64,000 nt of DNA, from contig NC_069122.1 of the NCBI RefSeq assembly GCF_026914265.1, forward strand, positions 28,919,473 to 28,983,472, in the 5' to 3' direction. Of this stretch, positions 36,029-48,460 are shown one piece after another. Each line of letters begins with the position of its first letter. The stretch's first letter is position 1. Source of the DNA: Mya arenaria. Lineage: Eukaryota > Mollusca > Bivalvia > Myida > Myidae. Made by a program: the position numbers and the translations under genes. The notes beneath the pieces were generated by a model. The model saw only the letters and a program-made list of their open reading frames with translations, searched no databases and was not told the origin of the DNA.

Positions 36029-38747
36029 CAGCCAATTGTATAAACACTGGTAAATAATTACCTCGGTAAGTAAAACCACCGGTAAATTCCGTGGTAATAT
36101 TACCATGGCGGTAAATGCGTTGTATAAAAGAAATTACCAAGGCGGTAAATTTACCAGGGTAAATTTAACAAAATGTCCCATAATGCAATAGAGTGACGTC
36201 ATTTTCCCGCAAAGCTGTCAGATTGGAGGTATCTTTTTTTATAAAAAAATGAATGTCCACATTCCATTTTTATAAAAAAAATATCTAAAAGGCAGGTTAA
36301 TGACAAAATTCATTAAATCGGCCCAACAAGTATTCAACAAAACAGTACAAAGTATTATAAGCTACTCCCGTGGCTGATCAATAAAACACATGTATGCAAC
36401 ACTGCAAGGGGTAGGTTTATTCTGAATTCAGGGGTGTTACTCTTTACTTCATACAAAACGGTCAACGAATACCGCAGAAAAATGCGAACATTATTGCAAT
36501 GATTTGCAAGTCATAATGACACAATATATCTGAATAATTTAAAAACAGAAATTAACTGACAAGAAATTATACTTGCTAACACAAATTTCAAAAAATATCT
36601 TTGAATGGCATCTTCCGTTTTTCTCACGCTGACACCTAAGGAATTTATAGTCAGTTTCAACTTGTCATAGAAATGATGCACTGAGTTTCATAGAATTGAT
36701 TCTCATTAAAGTGATCAATAATTCATATCTTTAATCTAATATGTACCATTGTTTCAGTATTTGTTAATTAAAGCTGGGGGTCCATTGTTATATTTTAAAC
36801 TGAATTATTGCTGAAATTAAGAATATATGTAAGAAAACACCACTGATTCTTTTTTGTGTCAATACAGACACATATTATAAATGTACTTGATATTTTCTAT
36901 ATCTTCTATGTGAAATGTCATTTCTTGAAGAATTCCATTTATTAAATGCTGCATCCAACCACTTTGCAAATTCATAAGATTGTTAAACTACATGCGACAT
37001 TTGTATAATATATCAGTTATGTTTATTATTAATGACCAAATGATCTTGAATCTTTTTCTTTGATCTGGTTTGTAACATAATATTTTTTAACTATTTAAAA
37101 ACTAAGCTGTCCCATTGTGGATGTCAAATTGAAGTGTTAGAAGTACTTTATTTTCATTTTACAGGAACATATTAAAAGTCAATATACAAGGAGTGTAACA
37201 TTTATTTTCTATTTTCATTTAACTATAAATGGTCTTAAATTCAAAATCAAAGTCGATTCTTATGTATATACCAATAACCAGAATCAGCAATGTTAAACAG
37301 CATATAATTCACTAGCGGCTCCATGAAGTTCATGTTGTGATGTTTTCTTGACGGCACATTTGTCATATAACCTTGGTCTTCCACTGGTAGCAATCTAAAG
37401 ATAAGTATAATTATTTTGTAATCATTAAAATTATATGTTGTCTGTGAAAATCAGCTTCATATCTTAAATGGCTGATTAATGAATATTGGATGCGGATATG
37501 GAAATATGCATATTAGGGGGTGGGGGGTGGCGGGGGGGGGGGGTGACGGCGTTCCCTAGAGGCCAATGTTTCTATAATTTGAAAGGTAAGTTAACAAGAT
37601 CTTCGGTAAGAGATGATGGCTTTCACAATAAACAAACAAGTTAATGATATTTTGCTTTCATTCAAATGACAGTACACTGATAATTTACAGAAGAAAAATA
37701 AAAAAAAACCTTATTTTTACCTCACTGCTCTTGGTGTCTTTAATCATGTGCCTGTTATATGTTCTATCATCACACTGGCTCTGCTGGCTTTCGCTGATGA
37801 AAAGCCTAAAATGATTATAATATTCATTATCACAATTATGAAATGGTTGTGTACAATTGAACATAAACGTGCTAATCACAGAACTGTATATGTAACAGTA
37901 TAATTCATAATTTATATACATTTTAACAAACTCAAAAAATCATACTTGGGTATGTTGTCATACCACAGCTGTTTATCAAATATACAGTAAACTTTTATAT
38001 TATCAAGGCACTTCACAGTATTTGGTTAGCAGTCACCCCATTGTGTGCCTCTATATAAAAGAAAACTGTGGAAATAGACTATAGACTGAGGTATATTTCA
38101 TAGAAAATGACGTCATAGCTGTCATTTACAGTATTGTTCAATGTTTACAGGCGGTTCAATTTGATTGTAAATATTTATGTGCAAAATACTCAAAAAATGT
38201 GCAAATTGGGATACATTTCAACAAAGTAAGGTCGAGACCTGCAATCAAGTGTTGGTCTCGAACCATTGCATTGAGCTTTGAAAGATTTTGGAACTATTTA
38301 AACGCGAAACAAGGTAAATAACTTTCTTAAACTTCAGATTTCTTGTGTCACTGTGTTTGTACATGAAATTTGTTCGTTGGAATATTTATAATGCATTTAT
38401 TTGTTCACACAGTGAGTTATTGGCGATTTCTTACCTCTGTATTCCTGTCTTCTATTGATATGGACGTAATGGAACAGTTTTCTAAGCACGAAGTTTCAGT
38501 TTGTCTTTAAAAACGACAAAATGAGTTGTGAATCGAGCGTTTGTTTATGTCTGGTCGGCCATCTTGATTCTGGTAACTGAGACGGTAAATCAATTTACCC
38601 ACCTCTTGGAGGAGGGTAAATATTACCGCGGTAAATAGCTTGGTAAAATCTTAATTTTGTTTTATACAATTGATTACCGCCAATTTACCAGGAAAATTAC
38701 TGCCGGTAAAATATTACCCTGGGTAAATCTGTTTATACAATTGGCTG
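36029..38747. mobile_element. 2.7-kb inverted-repeat element with GGTAA-rich ends
   Basis: Ends are perfect inverted repeats CAGCCAATTGTATAAACA, followed on each side by a second TTGTATAAAA and a cluster of GGTAA/TTACC words. CAG on both sides (36026-36028 and 38748-38750) may be a 3-bp target duplication. It sits inside the fossil LINE, whose sequence resumes directly after it. No transposase was recognised. A poly-G run is at about 37520-37541. A pair of candidate exons on the minus strand is listed separately. Confidence 0.75.
37293..37805 (-). CDS. Two candidate exons inside the 2.7-kb element, unknown product
   Basis: On the minus strand, 37805-37721 is bounded by TTTTAG and GTAAAA. It reads LFISESQQSQCDDRTYNRHM and then IKDTKSSE. 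Next, 37394-37293 follows CTTTAG and reads IATSGRPRLYDKCAVKKTSQ and then HELHGAASELYAV before a stop. The two fit in phase with a 326-nt intron. No family was recognised. Possibilities are a remnant of an accessory gene of the transposon, a captured host exon pair, or chance. Upstream exons were not found. Confidence 0.3.
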
Positions 38748-39110
38748 CAGATATCAGTTTAATTTTAATTTCTGTCCTGTTGTTTGGAAATTCAAAAGCA
38801 AGACCAACACAGAAAAAATTAGAAAAATGTTTTATAAAATTTTAGAAATTGCTTATATTGATTACGCCTCCACTTATGAAATTTATCTTCATATAGTTCC
38901 ATTTCCAACATAACATGAGTAGTGCAAGATACATCGCAATTGAAACTTACAAATATCTGTACGGTATATTACCAGAATGTGTTTAAAACCATGTAGCATT
39001 TAAGACATGTAATTTTAATCTCAGATATAAAAACTGTGAATGGGTGCCATCTGTAAGAAAACTTAATATATTAGGTAGAATTGGACTGGTCCCTTTTGTA
39101 ATTGCTCAAT

Positions 39111-39827
39111 CGTGTATAACTGGTCAATTTTAAATAGAAATTTAGAACAAAGAGGTGTTTCACTATATATCTTTTATCATTGTCGTAACGGAAAATGAGT
39201 TATTTTTTTCAGTGGGATGGCTAAGACACATTGGTCAAGACGTTTTTTTCAAATACCCGAAAATAACAGAAAATATTTCAGCGGGGATTCTGAATATGAA
39301 TAGCATTCATCAAATTTGAATAACAAGGGCCAATGTTTATTTTTGATAGTTCCAAATGCATATATTATTAACATATATCGAACACACAAACGTTGTTTTT
39401 GTCGACAAGATTTTATTTAGGTGATACGGTCTTTTTTATTCAATTAACATTCTTACACTGTGGAAGGCTTATATGGTCAGAACGGTGACCGGGCAAAGAT
39501 TTGGATGTTAACTGTAGGAAAAGGATTGACCCTATCTTTAAGGGATACGGTTTATGATAATGTAAGCAAAATATAGTAGTAGTATTATCCGTAATTTATT
39601 TTTAAAGCCATTATACAGCGGCAAGACAACTAGCGGAGCCGACTGTGCGTGTGGACTAGTAGCAACGTCAGCAGGGAAAAAACTATCTGCATCAATATAA
39701 TAAAAAAAGGCTTTTGCAAAAAATCATTATGTAACCTATAAAACTATATGCTTTTATTTACTCAAACTTAAGAAATTCCGGCTGACATTTTTATTTAAAT
39801 ACGCAAACACAGTAACACACCGCATTC
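39111..39827. other. No gene recognised
   Basis: AT-rich spacer between the last class-1 unit and the SINE. No motif, repeat family or long frame was recognised. Confidence 0.5.
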
Positions 39828-39828
39828 C

Positions 39829-40105
39829 GCCCGGTTAGCTCAATCGGTAGAGCGTTTGACTCTGAATCGGTCAACCCGGGTTTGATTCCCGGGCGGGCCA
39901 GGTCACTTCTGTTGTGATTAGTTATAAAATCCTTTCCTACCATTTGCACTGTACCACTGCCCCTGGCATGTACAGAAGTTGACAATTCCTAGCAGAGGTG
40001 AAGGCACCTAGTACTGGTTCTGCCTAGGATAGGTGTGAGGTGGCTGAACTGTCACTCTTGGACCCTTTAATGTGCTCACGCCGGGACCCGGAGTATAAAC
40101 TACTC
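39829..40105 (+). mobile_element. tRNA-derived SINE
   Basis: The head (39829-39900) resembles a tRNA: A box TTAGCTCAATCGG, anticodon loop CTCTGAA with anticodon CTG (39862-39864, Gln-like), and T arm CCGGG-TTTGATT-CCCGG with B box GGGTTTGATTCCC. The acceptor arms pair poorly (at least two mismatches), so it is not a good functional tRNA. About 200 bp of non-tRNA body follows, ending near GACCCGGAGTATAAACTAC. This is the layout of a SINE transcribed by RNA polymerase III. The family name is not known to me. Confidence 0.65.
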
Positions 40106-40139
40106 CCACCACCACACCGCAAAATCTTAGGATGCAAGG

Positions 40140-41755
40140 GCCCAGAAAAACTTCTGTTTGTAAGCTCGTTTTAGTCGTCATGTATTTGTTCGGCAGCCTT
40201 GATTTCATTGACAATGTAAAACTAAGGTTGCACATAATAATATTCTTTAAAGATATTGGCCAAATAAACAGGATATAATATTAGGTGACATTTTTAAGAG
40301 ACGATATCGGTTAATATACGAATAAAATAGTTTGCCTCATATCAGTCAAACTTGTTGAAAGTAGTAACAATCTTGTTTGATTCAAATTTGACACGTGTTT
40401 TCTCGTGTACATGTACAGTTTACAACCGTGAACATTTGATAGTTTTGAAACTAAAACAAAAAAACAGATGCTTAAATTGAAGAATATTGTCAGATGTTAG
40501 AAAAAACTCACATCGCTCATGAAGGCTACGCAAAATGTTAACGGAAATCTAGAAATTTAAAATATTTCAATTTATCAATAGGTTACATTAAAACAAATCA
40601 CTCTGGGGTTAGAGGATGTTACCAAAATCACTCAAATAATTTGTGAGCAAGTACCTTGAAACTATGGGCTGGGAGATGGCCAAAATTGTCATTATCATCA
40701 AGATATGATTGAACCAAATACCCTAATGAGGCTTGTACCCACAAACTACCGGGGAAGATTCGAAAACCAACGTCAGTCTCATCCTGGTTAGGTTCAAACC
40801 CTTGACTCTTTGGTGAAAGGTGGACACCAATATCACTCCAACCTTTGTAGGGCTCGAACCTGCAGACCCTTTCGCCAGAGCCGGACACCAACAACAATCT
40901 CACACTCACGTATTATAATATGACCTTTGGTCTTGTCATTTATAAATGCCAATATGTCAGTCAGTCAGTCAATTAATTAGATAATGCAATGAACACAAGG
41001 TTCACTCTGATGCATTATGAAGCTTCGGAAATGCTACTTGTTACTATATTTTATCAAAATAAAAAAAAATCCAAAAAAGACCCGGAAAATACCAGAAAAA
41101 AGTTAAATATGTAGCATTCACTCATAAGAAATACCATTAAATTTAATAGTTCAAATGTATACAACTTCTTGCAATTTTGAAAAGCTCGGTATGATGTACC
41201 ACGAACAATTATTTGTGAAAATAAATGAGAAACAAACAAACGAAAAATTGCTACTAAGTAGTATTAATTGATTTAAAAATAATTTGAACGTGTTGTATTG
41301 TACGAAATGAAAGTTCAGTTCATTATGAATGTCTGTATGATGCACAGTATGAGTGAATACACGGTATTTGACCTGACATAATTTATAATCATAGAAATGT
41401 CTACATGAATCCTCACCAACAACAGTAGTCACAATAATAAAAAAATACTAAGTTTACAAAGGCATAATAGTGTTTTTACAAATATACTAGACTTATAAGT
41501 AATTAAAGTCGGGTTTGGTTGGTGCCTCAATTCAGAATTGAATTGCAACACAGTACGAATGCTTATTACAAAGTATTCAGTGCAACGTGATATCTTAAAT
41601 ATGCACAAGTGTCAATATTGTTCTTTAGAATTCGATAGTTTCTTTACATCTCAAAAATTACAAGATAAGATATGTCATATTAAAGAAAATTTGAATCTTA
41701 TAACTTTGTCAGATTTTAATCTAACTTTTGAGTTTTGTCTGATTATTCTGATATA
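40140..41755 (+). other. Upstream flank of unit E, shared with units F and G
   Basis: Matches the flank at 49330-49545 and 50760-51090: GGTTGCAC, TTGGCCAAATAAACA, CGTGTACATGTA, then a distal promoter block with AAGTGTCAATATTGTTCTTTAG (41607-41628). It defines the left part of class-2 units. Between 40730 and 40905 are B-box-like repeats, listed separately. No gene is evident. Confidence 0.6.
40730..40905. repeat. Degenerate ~60-bp repeats with tRNA B-box-like core
   Basis: Units carry GGTTCAAACC or GGCTCGAACC, then an ACTCTTTGGTGAAAGG-like stretch and GGACACCAATATCA. They resemble the GGTTCGANNCC B box of tRNA genes. The same family is much larger at 49850-50690 and 56490-57325. Confidence 0.55.
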
Positions 41756-44700
41756 TTAACAGAACAGAACAGAACAGAACAGAACATATTTTATTTTCAC
41801 TTAAACTTATACAGTTTTTCGTGATAAACATACATATTGCATACAAATACATAAATTGTATACAAATACATGAATTGTACAATTATACAATGTAGTAAGC
41901 AGACACATAATAAACGGATAGCTATGGATGAACTAATATAACTAAACTTTAAATGTTGTTTAACATAACATATGACATATTTCGTTACAAAGTTATTTGG
42001 AACATAATATTGTCTTAAATATTGTTCAATATAAGAACATAATAGTCACGGAAATATGTGATGCATGATATTTTGTACTGATTGTTATTACAGAATATTT
42101 GACATATTAACAACTCAAAATTGCATATATCAAACGATATAAATGTTGTATTATTCCTCGATATGAATCTTACAAATAATAATGATATCAACAGGTTTAC
42201 ATACATAATCACAATACGTGTAGCTACACATGTACCAACATATCATATCTTATTTTAAAAGCCTCGTACACGTATTTGGCTAACATGGATAGCTCTTTTT
42301 TATTTTGAGTACATAATAGTTATACAAACTTAAACATACTAGGTCTAACCCTATAGTATCTTTTTATATACGTCTGTCTTAATTGACTAAATCTAGAACA
42401 CTTAAACACAAAATGAAACTCATCTTCTAATTCATCTAAATTACACATCTGGCAAATACGTAAATTTCTCTGTATACCTTCATATCTACCTGTTTGAACT
42501 CTTAGATTATGAGCACATATACGTAATTTTGTAACAGCAATTCTAAGGTTTCTTGACAATATCATATCTAAATATGGTTCAAACTCATGTGCAGTTTTAA
42601 TTACCTTATATACAGTAAGGACATTATTTTCATTAATACTTGCGTACCATTGTTGTTTATATTCATCAACAAGGCGTTGCTTAAACATAGTTATAAAATG
42701 ATTTTCATTAATTTGTTCATCATTACACCATACATAATAAAACCCATAGCGTGTAAGTAAATCTTTAACCTTATAAAACCAGTTATCAGCGTTAACACCA
42801 ATATCTGACAAAACATCTCTCATTACAGAATGCATGATTATATTATTACTATTCTTGACTCTGAACCAGTACTTCAGAATACGTACATACCTATTAATAT
42901 ATAAAGGGTATCTACCCAGTTCACCATATACAGCGACATTAGAAGTTGACTGTCTAACACCAAGTATAGCTTTGCAAAATTTTAAATGTAATTTTTCCAA
43001 CTGAGATGATTTTGTGAACCCCCAAACTTCGCACCCGTAAGTAATAGTAGACGCTACAAATGCGTCGAATAACTGCAAAGCTACTTTTGGTTTACATTCG
43101 TATCTTATTAAATTTGACAACAACATATTAAGAGCTTTCAATCCTTTACCATACAATGTCTGTGTATTTAAGGCAAAACTACCAGTATAATTCAATGTAA
43201 CACCTAAGTAATTAAAATCATTTACAACCTCCAATATTTCATGTCCATACAACCAACTCTCATTATGCCTAACACCACCTCTCTTTCTAAATACAACAAT
43301 TTTAGTTTTTGCTATGTTAACCTCTAGTCCCCAATTATTACAATAGCTGTGTAAACGATCTAATGACATCTGTAAATCTTCTGGGGTTTCTCCTAATACA
43401 ACCATGTCGTCAGCAAATAACAACAAAATTAAACAGATATCGTGTAGTTCTAAGCCAATATTATTTCTATTTTGCAAAAACAATTCCAAGTCCTCTACAA
43501 ATAGAGAAAACAACATCGGTGACATTATCTCCCCTTGTCTAAGACCTACTGCAATATCAAAATAATCTGAATAACTATTACAATGTCTTACACATGATTT
43601 AACAGACTGATACATACTACGTATTATACGTAACATTTTACCGTCTAAATTGGCTCTATACAGCTTTAACCACAACGCATTTAAATATATGGAATCAAAA
43701 CAACGTTTCATATCAATAAAACTACAATATAGTCGTTTGTTTGCGCTGACATATTTTTTAACAATAGAATGAAGAATAAATACAGCATCAACAGTAGATC
43801 TGCCTTTTCTAAAGCCAAATTGTGCATCAGAAATAACTTCGTTTTCCTCACACCATTTAGATATGCGCCGATTTAAAACACATGTAAAAAGCTTTGAAAA
43901 ATTACTTAACAAAGTGATACCTCTATAATTCTTTGTATCTGACTTATCTCCCTTCTTATAAAGAGGAATAATAATGCCCTTTGTCCAAGCAGTCGGGAAA
44001 CACCCAGAATTTAAAATATTATTAAATATCTCCGTAATATAGCCTCCTAAAATATCACAGGCTTCAATAAAATATTCATTCAACAAAAAATCTTCACCTG
44101 GTGATTTATTTATCTTAATCACAGAAATAGCTTTACTAACTTCTTCATATGTTATCGGACAATCTAAGTCTCCAAAAGTATTGCTAAAATCATTAAAATC
44201 ATGACTCATATTAAAATTTTCTGCATCATCATTTAAATCAAAATTGATATCTGTAAACATAGACTCAAAATGGGTTTTAAAATCTTCTAATGGTATATTA
44301 CTACTGTTATTTGAATTCTGTGATTTAAAATATTTCCAAAAATCTTTGGGTTTACGACGCTTTAATTGTTCAAACTCTTGGCATCGTTTGAACTTAAATG
44401 CTCTCCGTTTCCTGGAAATAATATTTTTATACAGTTTCTTCAATCTACATAATTCAATCCTGTCATTCTCGTCACGAGAATTGTTATAAACAAACAAAGC
44501 GTTTTTATACACATATTTAGCATTTTTACATTCCTGGTCGAACCATTTCGACGACTCCGTAGTAACACGTTCTTCGAAACAAGGGTATTTCATAGCATGC
44601 TTGACAAACAATGGATCCGCTACTTCACGAACAATATCAGTAAAACCATTGACAACAAAATCAACATCAGTGTTCTGAAGTATTGTATTAAAGTCTGTAG

Positions 44701-45362
44701 TTCTGGCAATCAAACCATTTCTGAACACATCTTTTTCTTCGTCATTCCATTTTAAATAATCACATGCATAAGGTATGTCTTTAGTAACATGCGTATTGCA
44801 TAGAATATTAAATGCTAAAGGAGCGTGGTCACTGTAAATATTAAATGGTTCAACAGCAAATTTATTCACCAATTTAAAATTGTGTTGGCTAAGTAACAGG
44901 TAGTCAATAACACTTGAACCGTTTGTATTAAAACATGTATAACTACCAATACCAAAGTCCGCTCCTAAACGGCCATTTACGATTCTTAATGAAGTCGCTT
45001 TACACAAGTCCAGCAATTTATTTCCATGTGCGTTATTGCCGTTATCTAGCGAATATCTTGGAAGTGGGAAATCACATATATAATCCTCTGAATCTATACC
45101 CGGTATATACATATCACATATTATACTATCTGATTTGCATGAAGTCCTGGCGTTAAAGTCCCCAGCGATCATCACTGTACCTAATGATTGGTAGTGGTTA
45201 ATATCTTCTTCCAAACGCTGAAAAAGGTCCGTATCAATTATATTGTTAATGGGTGACGAATCGCCCCACATGTAGACTGCTACGAGATATATATCAGACT
45301 CGATTTTAAAGAATCCCTTGTCCAGTTTAATCCATATCATTGTGTCATGAACATTTTTAACG
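41756..45362 (-). mobile_element. 5'-truncated LINE in the promoter of copy E
   Basis: A long LINE on the minus strand splits the conserved promoter block of copy E: the block stops at 41755 and resumes at about 45362 (ACAGATGAAATC). The 3' tail is a (TGTTC)n repeat, (GAACA)n on the plus strand, 41761-41786. TTAAC at 41756-41760 and 45357-45361 could be a short target duplication. Endonuclease, reverse transcriptase and a C-terminal zinc-knuckle-like region are present. The endonuclease N-terminus is missing. It looks young, with few disabling changes. Confidence 0.88.
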
Positions 45363-45532
45363 AACAGATGAAATCTCTTTAAAAAGGTAGCCCGCTTGGA
45401 TGACCTACAACAACAGCTTACATGTACTTTAACATGTACTTTGAGAGGCGATTGGCCAATTAAAAGTCTCAAACTCTTCCGATATGTTAAGATCATTATC
45501 ACTTTACTTATAAAACATATTGAGTAAACCAA
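42224..45532 (-). pseudogene. LINE endonuclease/reverse transcriptase with host-derived N-terminus
   Basis: A 1070-residue open frame runs 45532 to 42320. Residues 1-57 are antisense host promoter sequence (the CCAAT region of copy E). From residue 58 the LINE begins (VKNVHDTMIW). Endonuclease motifs GDFNAR (124-129), VIDYLLL and SDHAPL (234-239) are present, but the first catalytic part is lost. RT motifs follow: GITLLSNFSKLF, FIDMKRCFDS, VGLRQGEIMSPMLF and FADD (706-709). Near 1027-1045 is a C..C....H....C knuckle (CQMCNLDELEDEFHFVFKC). A TAA at 42320-42322 interrupts the frame; the same frame then continues with LLCTQNKKELSMLAKYVYEA to a stop at 42224. The layout suggests the I/Nimb-like LINEs, which is tentative. 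The truncated endonuclease makes autonomous movement unlikely. Confidence 0.85.
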
Positions 45533-45763
45533 ACTTTGACCGTTGATTGCTCTTTTCTTAATTAGTTAGTCTTGTGAGAAAATAATTTAAAGAGAGGGAT
45601 AATTTTTCTACTCGATAATTTAGAAACGTATTAGTTGAAATTGTTCTTCATGGTGGATATGATATATAAACTGTTTTCTGAAATATTAAAAATTATATTT
45701 TGTGAAAAGTTCACCATCAACAGTTTCAAACTGCAACTTTTGTTCAGAATACCACGTATCAAT
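45362..45763 (+). promoter_or_regulatory. Core promoter of cdc25 copy E, cut off from its distal block
   Basis: CCAAT palindrome ATTGGCCAAT at 45451-45460 and TATA box TATATAA at 45663-45669. The distal block lies 3.6 kb away at 41600-41755 because of the LINE insertion. Confidence 0.6.
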
Positions 45764-47971
45764 ATGCCGCTCAAGTAAGATTCCATCGAATAGTTTAGAT
45801 GTTTTTGTGTTTGTTTTTTTAATTTTCATTAGTAATAGTTTTTAAAACTGACGAAACGTTCTGTATTGTTCTTAAATCAGCATAAAGGTGAACAATTAAT
45901 ACTGGATAGTGAAAGCCGTAATTTCAAGTTTTGATTTAAATATAATTCCTCGATGTCCTTAATGTTGTTGTTGTTATTGTAAATTGTAGCATTTTTTATT
46001 ATATAACAGTTATAGTGTTTTAATATATAAGCACTATTAGAAATAGAAAATGTGTAATGAAACGTTTCAAATCAAAATATTAAGAAGTATACATAACTTA
46101 ACCTTTTACGCATTGATTTTATTTTTCAGAACTCTAAAATGATCCAAAATACTGCAGCAATGTGATAGTGTTTTTCATAGAGAATAAATATAATTAAAAC
46201 TAAACAAGTTTTGTCCATGTGTTAAAAGTGGTTTATTATTGTAGATTGCGTTTGTTCGATGACGTCAGTTCCGGATTCGGTCACGACCGCGAAGCTTCCC
46301 CTGCTGAACTCGAGGCCATGTTGACTCCTAGAGCATCAGGAAACAATGTTTTCTGCAGGGGGGATAATCATGGACAAGACACGCCTTTGTCGGTACGTGA
46401 TACGGACATTTATCAATTAAAACCGTCGTATTTGTTGTATTTGAGGCGCAGCTGTGTCTAGAATAATATCACTTATTATATTGTTTTAGTGTCAAACTAA
46501 CGAGGGAACCGCATATTCAAAATAAATCATTTATTTAATTATATAAATTATATGCTATTTAGGTCATTTTGAAAACACTGACGCTAATTTCAATTTGCAG
46601 ATTAAAATTTCTGCAAAACCGATGATGCGACGTCGTACTGCGTTTGACGTCCGACGCGGTCTCTTTTCCGGAAAGCGCTCTGCTTGTGTGGACCTAATAT
46701 TATCACCATTACAAGCGATCAAAAAGGCCAAAGATGTTTCGTGCAAAACTCCCAAATCCAACGAACGTTGTAGAAACGGGATCATCAGCGCGGTCGAAAC
46801 GCTTGAAACTGGAGATGACATGATCGCTGACGGGTCATGTAAATACTCACTTCCGACAATTCCCGGAAAGCACAAAGACCTTACGTCCATCTCACCGGAA
46901 GTGATGGCTGATGTTATTCGTGGAAGTTTCAGTGACGTCATTGGTGACGTCACCATTGTGGATTGCCGGTACCCGTACGAGTTCAAGGGCGGGCACATCA
47001 TAGGGGCTGTAAACATGTACACGAAAGATGAGGTCAACAGCTTGCTTCAGAAACCAGTAGCTGACAACAAGCGTCACGTGCTGATTTTCCACTGTGAATT
47101 CTCATCAGAAAGAGGGCCGAAAATGTAAGTTTTCGGTCTAGACTTCGCACAAGCTAGCGTGACACAACGTCAAATTCTCCTTCCTCATTCACGATTTATC
47201 ATGTGTGTACATTTTATATTTTACTTAGAAGGGAAAACTATGCATAAACATCTTCTACGTAAATAACATTCTGATTTTTGGTCCAAATTGTGTGTTTTTC
47301 GCGTGTGCATGTACTTTTTTTATTTGCACAGGTACCGGTTTCTGCGCGCGCAAGACCGGATGTTGAACAGCGACAATTACCCGCGACTGAACTTCCCGGA
47401 AGTGTACCTACTCCATGGCGGATACAAGGCCTTTTTCAACAAGTATCAGGTATGGATCAACATAATTCTAAGTACGGATCAATTACCTTTTTGTGAACAT
47501 TGTGCTGTTGGAGTTTATATCTATAAATAAATTAGGAAAAATTATCTTTTAATATTTAAATTCATGAAAGTATACATGAATGTTTTTTGGAGGAAGAACA
47601 ATAATCATTCAATTGTTTGAACTGAGTTAGTGTAATCGCCATTCAGTCCGAAATAAATATGATATACTTTGGTTGTGACGCGTATTGTATTGCGTATGAG
47701 GCATACACTATTTTGTTTAAAAGCGTCGAGAATATTTAATATACATGTATTTTTCTACATGTTTACGAATACATATCATAAACATATGTTTTATTCCCTT
47801 CTATTCCAGGACCTATGTGATCCGATCAGCTACAAACCCATGTTGCATGAGAACCACTCTGCCGACCTACGTCACTTCCGGGTGAAGTCTAAATCCTGGA
47901 CAGGAGATGACGGCAATCAGAAGACAAGTAGACGCTACCGCAGTCGTCTAGGCCGCCACCTTAGTTTCTGA
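45764..47971 (+). CDS. cdc25: Cdc25-type dual-specificity phosphatase, copy E
   Basis: Spliced CDS: 45764-45774, 46245-46392, 46601-47124, 47332-47449, 47810-47971 (963 nt, 320 aa). Exon 2 is one codon longer and exon 3 one codon shorter than in copy A, which is the class-2 pattern. Start MPLK instead of MPLR because the exon 1 donor is AA|GTAAGA. Exon 2 reads [20 protein letters not shown]. The catalytic domain is intact: [19 protein letters not shown] and [12 protein letters not shown] (Cys218), then [11 protein letters not shown] and the C-terminal [13 protein letters not shown]. Intron 1 is 470 nt, shorter than in class 1. The copy looks functional, but its promoter carries a LINE and its poly(A) signal is ATTAAA. 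Confidence 0.87.
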
Positions 47972-48460
47972 AGCTTGTTGAACTTTAACTTAAGGCATTT
48001 TAGAAATGTGACTAAACAGAAAAAATCAAGTGATGTCATTTCTCCCAGTGACGTCCTGATCTAAAAAGGAACGATCCAGCCGCCTTTTGGTTTGACTGCG
48101 TAGAAAAGACAAACATGCGACGAGATATATTTCTAAAAGTACCTGAGCGCCTGATTTACATCTGTGAACGGATTTACATGTTTGTGTTCCTTAAAAAGTG
48201 TGTTTTAAATTGTTGATTATTATAACAATGCTAAACGAAGAACCGAACGTTTGTTGGAGAAATAGGGCAGGGGAAAGTGCAATATTATTTGAACCTGAGA
48301 AGATTACGTCATGACAATGACCGGTAGTTTTATGCCAAACACACTTACATGGGCATGTGTTGACATCCTGTTGTTGATAATATTGTAAATACATTACATT
48401 GCAACATATATGACTAATCATAAGTGCTACCTATTTATATGATTAAAGAAACTGCCATGT
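47972..48460 (+). promoter_or_regulatory. 3' UTR and poly(A) signal of copy E
   Basis: The signal is ATTAAA at 48442-48447 in the usual context, a common natural variant. The downstream UTR stem sequence is altered (TATGCCAAAC). Confidence 0.55.

Larger units (their letters stand above)
34900..39110 (+). mobile_element. Fossil CR1-like LINE, unit D (split by a 2.7-kb element)
   Basis: The same fossil LINE in two parts, 34900-36028 and 38751-39110. It is more eroded than in A-C; the RT box region reads NAYGNTQ. The end of the LINE marks the right end of the class-1 units. Confidence 0.6.

Noticed and set aside
39829-39900. Functional tRNA-Gln (anticodon CTG)
   Set aside because: The A and B boxes and anticodon loop fit, but the acceptor arms mismatch in at least two places and a SINE-like body follows, so it is called as the SINE head.
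41598-41690. C2H2-like zinc finger (KCQYCSLEF ... CH) in a plus-strand frame
   Set aside because: It lies in the conserved distal promoter block; the same DNA is not open in the other copies, so it is more likely non-coding.
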